Of a stretch of DNA of 64,000 nt, positions 17,629-25,509 are shown piece by piece. Within the stretch, counting starts at the first letter, position 1. Each line of letters opens with the position of its first letter. Source of the stretch: Oscillatoria princeps RMCB-10 (GTDB taxonomy: Bacteria > Cyanobacteriota > Cyanobacteriia > Cyanobacteriales > Oscillatoriaceae); the NCBI GenBank assembly GCA_019359235.1, contig JAHHHT010000001.1, positions 62,001 through 126,000 of the forward strand, given 5' to 3'. The position numbers and the translations under genes are program-made. The notes below the pieces were generated by a model, which did no database searches, was not told the origin of the DNA, and was given only the letters and a program-made list of their open reading frames with translations.

Positions 17629-18663
17629 ATGCTCAGCCGCATACTGCTGGAAAACCTCGGCGGTTTTACCACCTTGTCTTGGCCACACCACAGCAACATC
17701 AATCTGATTGCCGGCGGGAACGACACCGGCAAGACGTATCTCCTGAAAATGCTATACTCCATCGCCAAAAGTGTCGAAGACTTCACCAAGCGGGAGAAAT
17801 CGGACAAACCGGCTTGGCGAGATGTCTTGGCAGAAAAACTCTTTTGGGTTTATCAGCCAGAGGGCAACAAACTAGGGGAACTCGTTCGCAAAGGGGAAAG
17901 CCGGTTAAAAGTTGAAGCTCGCCTCTCAGACGAAAATTATACTTTTTCTTTCAGCCAGGATACCGCACGCAAGATTGCTGAGTGTACCGAACCCGCCGCC
18001 AAACAGCCCGGATTAAATGCCCTGTTTATTCCTCCCAAGGAAGTCTTAACCGCTTTGGAGGCCATCGCCGCCACTCGCGATCAACTCCAGATATTTGGTT
18101 TTGATGATACTTATTATGACCTGATAAAAGCGCTGAGATTGCCTGCTTCCCAGGAAGAGATTCCGCAAAATATCAAAGAAGTCCTGGACTCCCTGAAAAC
18201 TTTCCTCGCCGGCGAAATACAGCGCCAAGATGGCCAGTTCATATTTAAGCGTAATGGAGAAAAATATTGGATGTCCCAAACAGCCGAAGGGTTTAAGAAA
18301 CTAGGGATATTCACCGCCCTGATTCGCAACAGGACTCTGCGCAAAGGCACAATTTTATTTATTGACGAGCCGGAATCTAATCTGCACCCCTCTGCCATCC
18401 TGTCGCTGGCTGATATGTTATTTGCTTTAAGTCAAGCCCAAATCCAGCTCTATGTATCCACCCACAGCTACTTTGTGCTGAAGCGTTTTGAAATTTTGGC
18501 AAAAAAACATCAAGCCAGGCTCCAATTCTGCTCCCTGAAAAAAAGTGAGCGGGGAATCACTGCTGAATTCAGCGACTTGAGTGAGGGGATGCCAGACAAT
18601 GAAATTATAGATGCTTCCATAAAACTTTACGAGCAAGACGTAGAAGTGGATTTAGAAGCATAG
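17629..18663 (+). CDS. AAA ATPase (AAA_15/AAA_21-like, OLD-related), 344 aa
   Basis: SMC/OLD-like ATPase. Walker A GGNDTGKT at residues 29-36, an insertion of helical sequence, Walker B TILFIDEPESNLHP with D246-E247, and a following LYVSTHS motif typical of this branch. The protein ends without a TOPRIM domain, unlike full OLD or GajA nucleases, so the effector should be a separate protein. The next gene starts 2 bp after its stop and is likely that partner. A good ribosome-binding site (AGAGGA) precedes the ATG at 17629. ATPases of this type act as sensors or clamps in several phage-defence systems; that role here is inferred from architecture and pairing, not shown. Confidence 0.85.
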   Translation: MLSRILLENLGGFTTLSWPHHSNINLIAGGNDTGKTYLLKMLYSIAKSVEDFTKREKSDKPAWRDVLAEKLFWVYQPEGNKLGELVRKGESRLKVEARLSDENYTFSFSQDTARKIAECTEPAAKQPGLNALFIPPKEVLTALEAIAATRDQLQIFGFDDTYYDLIKALRLPASQEEIPQNIKEVLDSLKTFLAGEIQRQDGQFIFKRNGEKYWMSQTAEGFKKLGIFTALIRNRTLRKGTILFIDEPESNLHPSAILSLADMLFALSQAQIQLYVSTHSYFVLKRFEILAKKHQARLQFCSLKKSERGITAEFSDLSEGMPDNEIIDASIKLYEQDVEVDLEA

Positions 18664-18665
18664 CC

Positions 18666-19028
18666 ATGCCAATTTATGAAGAGAGTGGGCTGAGGATTGA
18701 ACTCCCTGATGGAGATAGCTTTCGCTTTCAAGACTGCTCTGGATACAAATCCCTGAGCGGCAAAAATCTCTCAGAGATGGATTTTGGCTGGTGGGACTCT
18801 GCAAAAAATATTCTCTGGCTGCTAGACGTGAAGGATTACTCTCATTTAACGAAAAGAGAGAGAATGCCAGAATATCTTTTAGAAAATCTTATCAGGAATA
18901 GTAGGGTGCGTTCCCTTTGGGAACGCACCCTACTCCTGCCTTTCTCCCCCTCCCCGTTTACGGGGAGGGGGCAGGGGGGTGGGGTTCCGCTTCTATCCCC
19001 CCTAACCCAACCGAAACCCTTCAGGTAA
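18666..19028 (+). CDS. ATPase partner, putative nuclease, 3' end replaced by repeat
   Basis: Begins with ATG at 18666, 2 bp after the ATPase stop, so the two are translationally close. Residues 1-77 read as a real protein: LRIELPDGDSFRFQDC, then MDFGWWDSAKNILWLLDVKDY, in which D43 and D54-V-K56 fit the acidic-x-lysine pattern of PD-(D/E)XK nucleases. After residue ~77 the frame enters the palindrome at 18901 and a GC-rich repeat, giving a tail (GRGQGGGVPLL) that is plainly repeat-encoded. The gene is therefore probably 3'-truncated and perhaps inactive. It converges with cdd and overlaps its 3' end by 27 bp. Intact relatives would be expected to be longer (inference). Confidence 0.6.
   Translation: MPIYEESGLRIELPDGDSFRFQDCSGYKSLSGKNLSEMDFGWWDSAKNILWLLDVKDYSHLTKRERMPEYLLENLIRNSRVRSLWERTLLLPFSPSPFTGRGQGGGVPLLSPLTQPKPFR
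18901..18985. repeat. Perfect GTAGGGTGCGTTCCC palindrome plus a second GC-rich inverted repeat
   Basis: GTAGGGTGCGTTCCC, TTT, then its exact complement occupies 18901-18933. Next comes a CCCCTCCCC..GGGGAGGGG hairpin at about 18945-18970. The first palindrome recurs in looser form at 17383, 30592-30652, 30975-31038 and 45741-45769. Here the pair ends the reading frame of the ATPase partner. Confidence 0.85.
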
Positions 19029-19412
19029 CAACTCAGCCGCCGGCATTTCCTTTACCCCCTCGCGCCCTTGAAAAATCACAGTCGCCTCCGCCCCAAACTC
19101 CCAGATAAACTGCCGGCACGCGCCGCAAGGAGAGCAAGGCAGATACCGCTCATTCACAACTGCGATCGCCCTAATTGCCATCCCCTCACCCTCAGCAGCA
19201 ACCGCTGAGCAGATAGCAACCCGCTCCGCACAAATCGTCAGCCCGTAAGAAGCATTCTCAACATTGCAACCGGCAAATACATTCCCCCGTTGCGTCAGCA
19301 CCGCCGCACCGACACGAAACTGGGAATAGGGCGCATAAGCCTGTCTCACAGCCTCCCGCGCCGCCACCAGCAGCCGCGAGCGATCGCTATCGGAAAGACT
19401 TGAATAAGTCAT
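19002..19412 (-). CDS. cdd: Cytidine deaminase, 136 aa
   Basis: Hydrolyses cytidine and deoxycytidine to uridine forms in pyrimidine salvage; cytoplasmic and normally tetrameric. Zinc-site motifs are clear: NASYGLTICAERVAI (C-A-E) and PCSPCGACRQF (PCxxC). The length fits the short homotetrameric class. The start is placed at the ATG at 19412 (MTYSS): the frame stays open upstream to 19517, but that extension is only heptamer repeats encoding CPMPNAQ and LQTPKSK units, so it is not part of the protein. The gene converges on the truncated ATPase partner. Confidence 0.95.
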   Translation of the reverse strand: MTYSSLSDSDRSRLLVAAREAVRQAYAPYSQFRVGAAVLTQRGNVFAGCNVENASYGLTICAERVAICSAVAAEGEGMAIRAIAVVNERYLPCSPCGACRQFIWEFGAEATVIFQGREGVKEMPAAELLPEGFRLG

Positions 19413-19590
19413 ATCGATTTTGGATTTTGGAGTTTGGATTTTGGATTTTGGAGTTTGGAGTTTGGATTGGGCATTGGGCATTGGGCATTGGGCATTGGGC
19501 ATTGGGCATGGGGTCAATTATAACTAACTTCTTGAAACCCAACCCCTAATCCCTAAACCCTAACCCCTAACCCCTAACCGCTGCGCCCCC
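19413..19590. repeat. Heptamer repeats: ATTTTGG, ATTGGGC and CCCTAAC tracts
   Basis: Three different seven-base repeats follow each other: GGATTTT/GGAGTTT units at about 19416-19467, TTGGGCA units at about 19467-19510, and telomere-like CCCTAAC variants at about 19536-19580. They separate cdd from the divergent carbamoyltransferase gene and must lie in or near both promoters. Confidence 0.85.
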
Positions 19591-19619
19591 TTGCCGGCTT
19601 GCGGCAAACGTGCTACAAT
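19591..19619 (+). promoter_or_regulatory. Possible sigma-70 promoter for the carbamoyltransferase set
   Basis: TTGCCG at 19591-19596 and TACAAT at 19614-19619 are spaced 17 bp apart, matching the -35/-10 consensus at four and five of six positions. The -35 half also forms a small dyad (TTGCCG..CGGCAA). The transcript would begin about 190 bases before the coding start. Confidence 0.45.
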
Positions 19620-19690
19620 GCGCGGCTGTGAGAAGAAGCGGGTGACGCTTGCCCGGCACCCCTGCCGGTGAGGTTTAGCCACAGGCGCGC
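19620..19690 (+). ncRNA. Candidate structured leader RNA (three-stem)
   Basis: GCGCGGCTGTG at 19620-19630 can pair with CACAGGCGCGC at 19680-19690 (10 of 11 positions), closing a junction with two inner hairpins: AAGCG/CGCTT and CCGGCA/TGCCGG. No known Rfam family was recognised. It lies downstream of a plausible -10 and upstream of the carbamoyltransferase, so a leader element or small RNA is possible; the base of the closing stem may start slightly before the predicted transcription start. Confidence 0.35.
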
Positions 19691-19812
19691 AATCCCGATC
19701 CAGGACAGGTGTTAAAGGTGCGTAAAAAAAAGTAACAGATTAGCCTATAATTTTACCCAACTTAATTTTTGGGCCGTGGCAGGCATCAAGGGCCATATTC
19801 GGGAGAGGAATA

Positions 19813-21648
19813 ATGAAGATCCTGGGAATCTCAGCGTATTACCATGACAGCGCCGCCGCCTTAGTCTGTGAGGGCGAGATTGTCGCCGCCGCGCAGGAAG
19901 AGAGATTTTCTCGCAAAAAGCACGACGCCAGATTTCCAGGGGCGGCGATCTCCTACTGCCTTCAAGAAGCCGGCATCGGGCTGCGAGACTTAGACCAGAT
20001 CGTTTTTTACGACAAACCCCTGGTCAAATTCGAGCGGCTGCTGGAAACCTACTTAGCCTATGCGCCGCAAGGGTTTCGCTCCTTTCTCGCCGCCATGCCG
20101 GTGTGGCTGAAAGAAAAACTCTACCTCAAAACCCTGCTCAAAAAAGAGCTAGCCGCCCTGGGGGAGTGCAAGACATCGCAACTCCCGAAACTCCTATTTG
20201 CGGAACACCACCAATCGCACGCCGCCAGCGCTTTTTTCCCCAGCCCCTTCCACCGCGCTGCAGTTCTGTGCCTGGATGGCGTCGGCGAGTGGGCGACAAC
20301 CACCGTCTGGTTGGGAGAGGGCAACCAGCTGACTCCCCAATGGGAAATAGACTTTCCCCACTCTCTGGGTTTGCTCTACTCAGCCTTCACCTACTACACC
20401 GGCTTCAAAGTCAACTCGGGCGAGTACAAACTCATGGGTTTAGCCCCCTACGGAGAACCCAAATATTGTGACAAAATCCTCAACCACCTCCTAGACTTGA
20501 AAGAGGATGGAACCTTCCGGTTGAACATGGATTACTTCAACTACACCACCGGTCTAACCATGACCAACCAGAAGTTCCACGACCTTTTTGGCAGCCCGCC
20601 CCGCCAGCCAGAAAGCAAGCTGACCCAGCGCGAGATGGACATTGCCGCCTCGATTCAGAATGTTACCGAAGAAGTGGTTTTGCGTCTCGGCAAAACCGTG
20701 CGCAAAGAACTGAGTGCGGACTATCTCTGCCTCGCCGGCGGCGTCGCCCTCAACTGTGTGGCCAATGGGCGAATCTTGCGGGAGTGCGGGTTCAAAGATA
20801 TTTGGATTCAACCGGCAGCTGGCGATGCCGGCGGTGCTCTGGGAGCCGCCTTGGCCATTTGGCACCAGTACGGCAACCAGCCCCGGAGTGCCGGTGGGGA
20901 CCGGATGCGGGGCTCCTATTTGGGCCCGCGATTTGCTCAGGCAGAAATTCGCGAGTATCTCGATGCGGTGAAAGCCAATTACCTCCCGCTCGACGATGGG
21001 GAACTCATGCCGCGCTTGGCCGAAATTTTAGCGCAAGGGAACGTCGTCGGCTGGTTTTCTGGACGGATGGAATTTGGGCCCCGCGCCCTGGGAGCGCGTT
21101 CCATTATTGGCGATCCGCGCAATCCCAAAATGCAGTCGGTGATGAACCTGAAAATCAAATACCGGGAGTCGTTCCGGCCTTTTGCGCCGTCCGTTTTGGC
21201 TGAGCGCGTCTCCGATTACTTTGAAATTGACCGAGCTAGCCCGTACATGCTCCTGGTAGCGCCGGTGAGAGAAAGTCTGCGCATTCCCATGACTGCCGAG
21301 CAGCAGCAACTGTTTGGCATCGACAAGCTCAACGTCCCCCGCTCCGCACTGCCGGCCATCGCCCACGTCGATTACTCCGCTCGCATCCAGACCGTTCACA
21401 AAGAAACCAATCCGCGCTATTATGATTTAATCCGCCATTTCGAGGCGCTCACCGGCTGTGCGGTGCTGGTGAATACGTCCTTTAATGTGCGCGGCGAACC
21501 TATTGTCCGCACCCCAGAGGATGCCTACCGCTGCTTTATGAGAACCGAAATGGACTATCTGGTGCTGGAGAATTTCTTGCTAGCCAAGTCGCAACAGCTG
21601 CCTTGGAAGCAGGACGATTCCTGGAAAGAAGAATTTGAGCTAGACTGA
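19813..21648 (+). CDS. Carbamoyltransferase, NodU/CmcH/SxtI family, 611 aa
   Basis: Transfers a carbamoyl group from carbamoyl phosphate, via a carbamoyl-adenylate, to a hydroxyl of an acceptor. The N-terminal part is an ASKHA-type domain (ILGISAYYHDSAAALV, AAAQEERFSRKKHD with metal-site histidines, FAEHHQSHAASAFF, CLDGVGEWAT, YKLMGLAPYGEP, LCLAGGVALNCVANG). The C-terminal YrdC-like domain holds the conserved WFSGRMEFGPRALGARSI and FRPFAPSVL. Length is normal. The start has a good ribosome site (GGAGAGGA). It is followed after 13 bp by an SxtJ-like gene and then an SxtK-like gene, the same order as sxtI-sxtJ-sxtK in saxitoxin clusters, but no other sxt gene is present, so the acceptor is unknown. 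Confidence 0.95.
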   Translation: MKILGISAYYHDSAAALVCEGEIVAAAQEERFSRKKHDARFPGAAISYCLQEAGIGLRDLDQIVFYDKPLVKFERLLETYLAYAPQGFRSFLAAMPVWLKEKLYLKTLLKKELAALGECKTSQLPKLLFAEHHQSHAASAFFPSPFHRAAVLCLDGVGEWATTTVWLGEGNQLTPQWEIDFPHSLGLLYSAFTYYTGFKVNSGEYKLMGLAPYGEPKYCDKILNHLLDLKEDGTFRLNMDYFNYTTGLTMTNQKFHDLFGSPPRQPESKLTQREMDIAASIQNVTEEVVLRLGKTVRKELSADYLCLAGGVALNCVANGRILRECGFKDIWIQPAAGDAGGALGAALAIWHQYGNQPRSAGGDRMRGSYLGPRFAQAEIREYLDAVKANYLPLDDGELMPRLAEILAQGNVVGWFSGRMEFGPRALGARSIIGDPRNPKMQSVMNLKIKYRESFRPFAPSVLAERVSDYFEIDRASPYMLLVAPVRESLRIPMTAEQQQLFGIDKLNVPRSALPAIAHVDYSARIQTVHKETNPRYYDLIRHFEALTGCAVLVNTSFNVRGEPIVRTPEDAYRCFMRTEMDYLVLENFLLAKSQQLPWKQDDSWKEEFELD

Positions 21649-21661
21649 ACTGCCCTGACTC

Positions 21662-22066
21662 ATGCACAAAATCCCAAAACTTGACAAAAAAGGATTGCGC
21701 GAATTCGGACTGACCGGCGGCGCAATTTTGGCGGTTGTGTTTGGCTTATTGCTGCCGGTGCTGCGAGGGCACGCTCTGCCGGTGTGGCCTTGGGCTGTCG
21801 CCGGCATCTTCTGGATTTGGGCGCTCCTCGCACCGGCAACCCTCAATCCTGTTTACCAAGTCTGGATGCGGATTGGCTTAGCCCTCGGCTGGGTGGAAAC
21901 CCGGATTATCCTCGGTGCCGTTTTTTATGGTTTAATTGCGCCAATGGGGCTGATCATGCGCCTGCTGAATCGAGATTCGATGGCTCGCCGGTTTGAGGCC
22001 AGCCTTAACACCTACCGCATACCGAGCACCAGCCGAACTAGAGAAAGTATGGAGAAACCTTTCTGA
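21662..22066 (+). CDS. SxtJ-family membrane protein, 134 aa
   Basis: Small integral membrane protein. Two hydrophobic segments form a hairpin early on (LTGGAILAVVFGLLLPVL and VWPWAVAGIFWIWALLAPA), followed by the conserved P-x-W-x-x-G-x-x-L-G motif region (VYQVWMRIGLALGWVETRI) and a third segment (LGAVFYGLIAPMGLIMRL). The pattern fits SxtJ proteins, which accompany carbamoyltransferases in many bacteria; their function is unknown. It starts 13 bp after the carbamoyltransferase stop and its TGA overlaps the ATG of the next gene, so the three are almost certainly one operon. A role in placing the carbamoyltransferase at the membrane is conjecture. Confidence 0.85.
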   Translation: MHKIPKLDKKGLREFGLTGGAILAVVFGLLLPVLRGHALPVWPWAVAGIFWIWALLAPATLNPVYQVWMRIGLALGWVETRIILGAVFYGLIAPMGLIMRLLNRDSMARRFEASLNTYRIPSTSRTRESMEKPF

Positions 22067-22230
22067 TGTTTGAAGCCGCACTGGATTTTCTGAAAGACCT
22101 CTGGGAGTTTCTGAATGAGCGCAAGAAATACTGGCTCGCACCCCTGATTCTTACCTTAGTGCTGTTGGGAGCGCTGATTCTACTCTCTCAAGCCTCCGCG
22201 ATTGCGCCGTTTATTTATACTTTATTCTGA
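22066..22230 (+). CDS. DUF5989/SxtK-like small membrane protein, 54 aa
   Basis: The ATG overlaps the TGA of the SxtJ-like gene (ATGA at 22063-22068 region), a classic coupled arrangement. The protein begins with an amphipathic stretch, FLKDLWEFLNERKKYWLAP, followed by a single membrane helix, LILTLVLLGALILLSQ, and a short C-terminus ending FIYTLF. This is the layout of the ~50-residue DUF5989 proteins found after SxtJ, including SxtK in saxitoxin clusters. The biochemical role is unknown. Although short, its position, coupling and sequence pattern make it a real gene. Confidence 0.85.
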   Translation: MFEAALDFLKDLWEFLNERKKYWLAPLILTLVLLGALILLSQASAIAPFIYTLF

Positions 22231-22680
22231 ACTATGCCAATGCCCGGATTTTGGATGCCCGGATTTTGGATTGAAAAAGGCGGCAGGAAAGCATTTTCAG
22301 CCAGACAAAAAATACTAACTATCTGAACGTGGTATGAGGGCCAGTCGAATTTATCAAAACTCTGTCTTGAAAAGGTTCGTAGTAGGGCTTTAGCCCTACT
22401 GGATCGTCCGCCGCCCTTGCGAGTTTTCGTTGGTGGTGGTGTGCGCAGATCGTCGCGACTGTCAGAAGTGCGTCAGAGTCCGGGGGACTGACAGAGCGAG
22501 CAATTTTTCAGAGCCTAGAGTGTTTGTAAGGAAAAAGTGCGCGATATAGAAACCGGGGGCGGCCACGGGGGGCCGCCCCTACAGGCCGGTTGCCAAAAAT
22601 ATGAGTGACCCCGCAAGAGAAACCCGGTTTCTCACCCCCTGCGGACTTAACAAGTCAAATCGTAATATCGGCGAAGTGAG
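22231..22680. other. Intergenic region with dispersed palindromes
   Basis: Between the SxtK-like and SGNH-like genes. It holds two copies of ATGCCCGGATTTTGG (about 22240-22270), the palindrome AGTAGGGCTTTAGCCCTACT at 22381-22400, a GGGGGCGGCC..GGCCGCCCC inverted repeat near 22555-22585, and the palindrome GAGAAACCCGGTTTCTC at about 22617-22633. No open frame of note. The repeats have probably pushed apart two genes that are often adjacent. Confidence 0.65.
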
Positions 22681-24048
22681 ATGAAAGCATCAAATTGGCT
22701 AAAAAAAAGCGGAGATTTATTCAAAACCGTCTTTCTCAATCTGGTTTTCCTATTCCTTTTTCTAGAGCTGGGTTCCGCCGGCTTTTATTTTATAAAAACC
22801 AAACAGCTTTATTATACCAGAGACAAAACACAAGTCAATCAATCTGGCAGCCGGCTGGGGATAAACTTGGATGAAGCCCGGTTGGATGAAGGGATAGTAG
22901 AAAGACTGCATCCTTTTTTTGGGTATACGATGAAACCAGGACTTCCTTTTAAGCTGGAGTTCTCTCCGACTTTACACAAAGTCAACAACTACGGCTTCGT
23001 TTCAGCTTACAGCTACCCCGTCAAGAAGAAAAGCAACAATCGGTTTATCGTCGGAGTGTTTGGCGGATCGGTGGCCAATAACTACGCCATTTATGAAAGT
23101 GAGAATAAAATCCTAGCTCAAAAACTGAAGCAGATCCCTGCTTTGCGAAATAAGGAAATCGTCATCTTGCCTTTTGCCACAGGAGGTTACAAGCAGCCCC
23201 AGCAATTATTGCTCTTAAATTACTTCCTTTCAATCGGACAGCACTTCGATGCGGTTGTCAACATAGATGGGTTTAATGAAGTTGCTATTTCAAATTTGAA
23301 CAACCAGGAAGGAATAGAAGTTTCCATGCCGAGCGTTCAACACGTAATGCCGCTGAGAAACTTCGCGAACAACAGGCTAACGGCAGAAGAACTCCGTTTA
23401 AGCCTAAAAATTCAGCAACATAAAGCTCAGTTAAGAAAGGCGCTCGCCGACTTAGACACATGTCCCCTGGCTTCTTGCTATGCGTTAACATTGCTGTCCG
23501 CGCAATTTTTAGCGAAAAGCTACCAGCATGAATTGATAGCCTTTGATAAGATGAGAGCGGAGAAATCCCGCGAACAGGAAGAAGACAGTCTCATCCAGAT
23601 GAATCGCGCCGGTGGCGTGTTAGAAGATGCAATAGCTTTTGAGAGGATGGCCTCCCTGTGGTCGAATTCATCGCGACAGATGCGCGAAGTTTTAGCGGCC
23701 AAGAAAATTTTGTACTTTCACTTTATCCAGCCCAATCAATATTATCGCACCCAGCGGGTGTTTAGTGAGAGCGAAAAGAAGATTGCTTTTATTGAAGGAA
23801 ATCCCTACACTCCAGGAGTAACAAAAGGCTATCCAGTCCTTTTTTCCAAACTCAGTGAGTTGAATAAGTCCGGCGTTAATATCTTTAATGCCGCCTACAT
23901 TTTCGATGACATAAAAGCCCCCGTCTACATAGATACCTGCTGCCATTACAATCAAACCGGCAGCGAAATATTTTCCAATTATGTCGCCAATTCAATCGGA
24001 GAAGTGCTGGCCAAAGACCCCACCTTCACCGGCAGGGCCAGGAACTGA
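22681..24048 (+). CDS. SGNH/GDSL-like membrane-anchored protein, 455 aa
   Basis: One N-terminal membrane helix (VFLNLVFLFLFLELGSAGFYF, about residues 17-37) anchors a domain with an SGNH pattern: VGVFGGSVANNY with candidate nucleophile S130 (GGS in place of GDS), VVNIDGFNE in the block III position, and DTCCHYNQTG near the end with D417 and H421. Such proteins are esterases or O-acyltransferases on glycans or lipids. Genes of this type often follow carbamoyltransferase-SxtJ-DUF5989 triads, which makes a common modification pathway likely; that link is from recall of gene neighbourhoods, not checked here. The ATG at 22681 gives a sensible membrane anchor. The gene converges on the CorC-like gene. 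Confidence 0.75.
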   Translation: MKASNWLKKSGDLFKTVFLNLVFLFLFLELGSAGFYFIKTKQLYYTRDKTQVNQSGSRLGINLDEARLDEGIVERLHPFFGYTMKPGLPFKLEFSPTLHKVNNYGFVSAYSYPVKKKSNNRFIVGVFGGSVANNYAIYESENKILAQKLKQIPALRNKEIVILPFATGGYKQPQQLLLLNYFLSIGQHFDAVVNIDGFNEVAISNLNNQEGIEVSMPSVQHVMPLRNFANNRLTAEELRLSLKIQQHKAQLRKALADLDTCPLASCYALTLLSAQFLAKSYQHELIAFDKMRAEKSREQEEDSLIQMNRAGGVLEDAIAFERMASLWSNSSRQMREVLAAKKILYFHFIQPNQYYRTQRVFSESEKKIAFIEGNPYTPGVTKGYPVLFSKLSELNKSGVNIFNAAYIFDDIKAPVYIDTCCHYNQTGSEIFSNYVANSIGEVLAKDPTFTGRARN

Positions 24049-24096
24049 CCGCAGGGTGTGTCGGGACGCTACAAGCCGCTAGCTTTAACTGGTGCT

Positions 24097-24151
24097 GAGA
24101 AACCCGGAAAAGGGCGGGCACGGGGGCCCGCCCCTACGAAACCGGGTTTCT
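24097..24151. repeat. AGAAACCCGG / nested GGGCGGGC palindromic repeat
   Basis: GAGAAACCCGG and its partner CCGGGTTTCT flank an inner GGGCGGGCACGGG..CCCGCCC hairpin. A near copy lies at about 45668-45725 and fragments at 22548-22633 and 50630-50665. It sits between two convergent genes, where it could act as a terminator, though no T-tract is seen. Confidence 0.75.
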
Positions 24152-24183
24152 GAAATTTCCACGAAGGTTATTGACGCGCTATA

Positions 24184-25509
24184 TCAGTCGCCGGCTGCCG
24201 GTGGTGCCGGCGGCTGCGGCTTCTGCATCACCAGCACCTTATCAACCCGATTGCCATCCATATCCACCACTTCAACGCGCAAGCCATTCCACTCAAAATG
24301 GTCGGCGGCGGTGGGGATGCGCCCCATCTGCGTAATCACAAAACCGCCCATCGTGTGATAGTTTCCCCGCTGCTCTTCCGGCAACTCGGCCATCTCAAAC
24401 AGTTTAAAAAACTCCTCCACCGGCAGCATCCCATCCAGCAACCAGGAACCGTCCTCACGCTGCACCGCTTGCGGTTCATCCTGATTTTCCACCGAAGGAA
24501 TATCACCCACAAGCTCCACCAAAATATCGTTGAGCGTCACCAATCCCTGAATCACCCCATATTCATCCACCACCAGCGCGATGTGAGTGCTCGATTGCTT
24601 GAACAGCTCCAGAACCTTCAACCCACGCGTGCTTTCGGGCACAAACAGCGGACGCCGCAACTTAGCAGTCAGATCAAGCCGCTGTCCCGACAGAGACTGT
24701 GCCAGCAAATCGGTGACATGCACGACACCCAGCACATTGTCAAGCCCCCCCTGGCACACCGGCAGCCGGGAGTGAGCGCTATCAATAATCTTTTGCCGGT
24801 TCTCGTCCGACGAGTCCTCCAGCTCCAGCCAGACGATATCCGGTCGCGGCGTCATCAGCGCACTAGCCGGGCGGTCGCCCAGGCGAAACACCCGCTCCAC
24901 CATATCTTGTTCCGCTTCCTCAAACGTTCCCGCCTCCGTACCTTGCTCAATTAAAACCTTAATCTCTTCCTCAGTCACCTGTGGCTCTGTGGACGGTTTC
25001 ATCCCCAACATCCGCACCACCATATCAGTAGAAGCGCCCAGCAGATAAACAACAGGCGCAGTCATGCTCGCCAGCATCCGCATCGGGATAGCCACCAGAG
25101 CAGCAAGCGGTTCTGGATTGTTGAGCGCCAGCCGCTTGGGCACCAGTTCCCCAATAATCAGTGTCAGGTAGGTGATCAGCAACACCGCCACCACAGATGC
25201 GATCGTTTCACTGTACGGTGCCAGCCAGGGAATCAGATGCAAAATCGGCCCGAGTCTCTTGGCGATTACCGTCTCACCGAAGGCACCCGACAGAATCGCA
25301 ATCAGAGTAATCCCAACCTGAACTGCGGGGAGGAACTTATTCGGGGCATTCGCCAGATCCAAAGCAATGCGGGCCTTGATATCGCCCTGGTTGGCCATCT
25401 GTTGCAGCCGCACCTTGCGGGACGAGACGATGGCCATTTCTGACATCACAAACAGGGCGTTGGCCAGTATCAGTACAAAAAGAATCAGGATGTCGGTAGT
25501 TGAGGACAT
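24184..25509 (-). CDS. CNNM/CorC-family (hemolysin C-like) membrane protein, 441 aa
   Basis: Domains in order: a DUF21/CNNM transmembrane domain (about residues 1-190, with LANALFVMSEMAIVSSRKVRL at the start and IIGELVPKRLALNNPEPLA), a pair of CBS domains (about 210-340, MTPRPDIVWLELED and STHIALVVDEYGVIQGLVTLNDILVELVGDI), and a C-terminal CorC_HlyC domain (about 355-435, GSWLLDGMLPVEEFFKLFEM). Members are linked to magnesium or sodium-coupled ion export, with nucleotide sensed by the CBS pair; the hemolysin name is historical. Length and motif set are normal. It is divergent from mfd, sharing a 245-bp promoter region. Confidence 0.93.
   Translation of the reverse strand: MSSTTDILILFVLILANALFVMSEMAIVSSRKVRLQQMANQGDIKARIALDLANAPNKFLPAVQVGITLIAILSGAFGETVIAKRLGPILHLIPWLAPYSETIASVVAVLLITYLTLIIGELVPKRLALNNPEPLAALVAIPMRMLASMTAPVVYLLGASTDMVVRMLGMKPSTEPQVTEEEIKVLIEQGTEAGTFEEAEQDMVERVFRLGDRPASALMTPRPDIVWLELEDSSDENRQKIIDSAHSRLPVCQGGLDNVLGVVHVTDLLAQSLSGQRLDLTAKLRRPLFVPESTRGLKVLELFKQSSTHIALVVDEYGVIQGLVTLNDILVELVGDIPSVENQDEPQAVQREDGSWLLDGMLPVEEFFKLFEMAELPEEQRGNYHTMGGFVITQMGRIPTAADHFEWNGLRVEVVDMDGNRVDKVLVMQKPQPPAPPAAGD

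Noticed and set aside
19536-19580. Telomere or chromosome end
   Set aside because: Short, imperfect and flanked by normal bacterial genes; best read as another heptamer repeat.
19620-19690. tRNA gene
   Set aside because: The cloverleaf-like fold has no anticodon loop, T-loop consensus or CCA-side discriminator; stem lengths do not fit.
19813-24048. Saxitoxin biosynthesis cluster
   Set aside because: Only the carbamoyltransferase, SxtJ and SxtK families are present. These also occur widely in bacteria without toxin; sxtA and all other pathway genes are missing.
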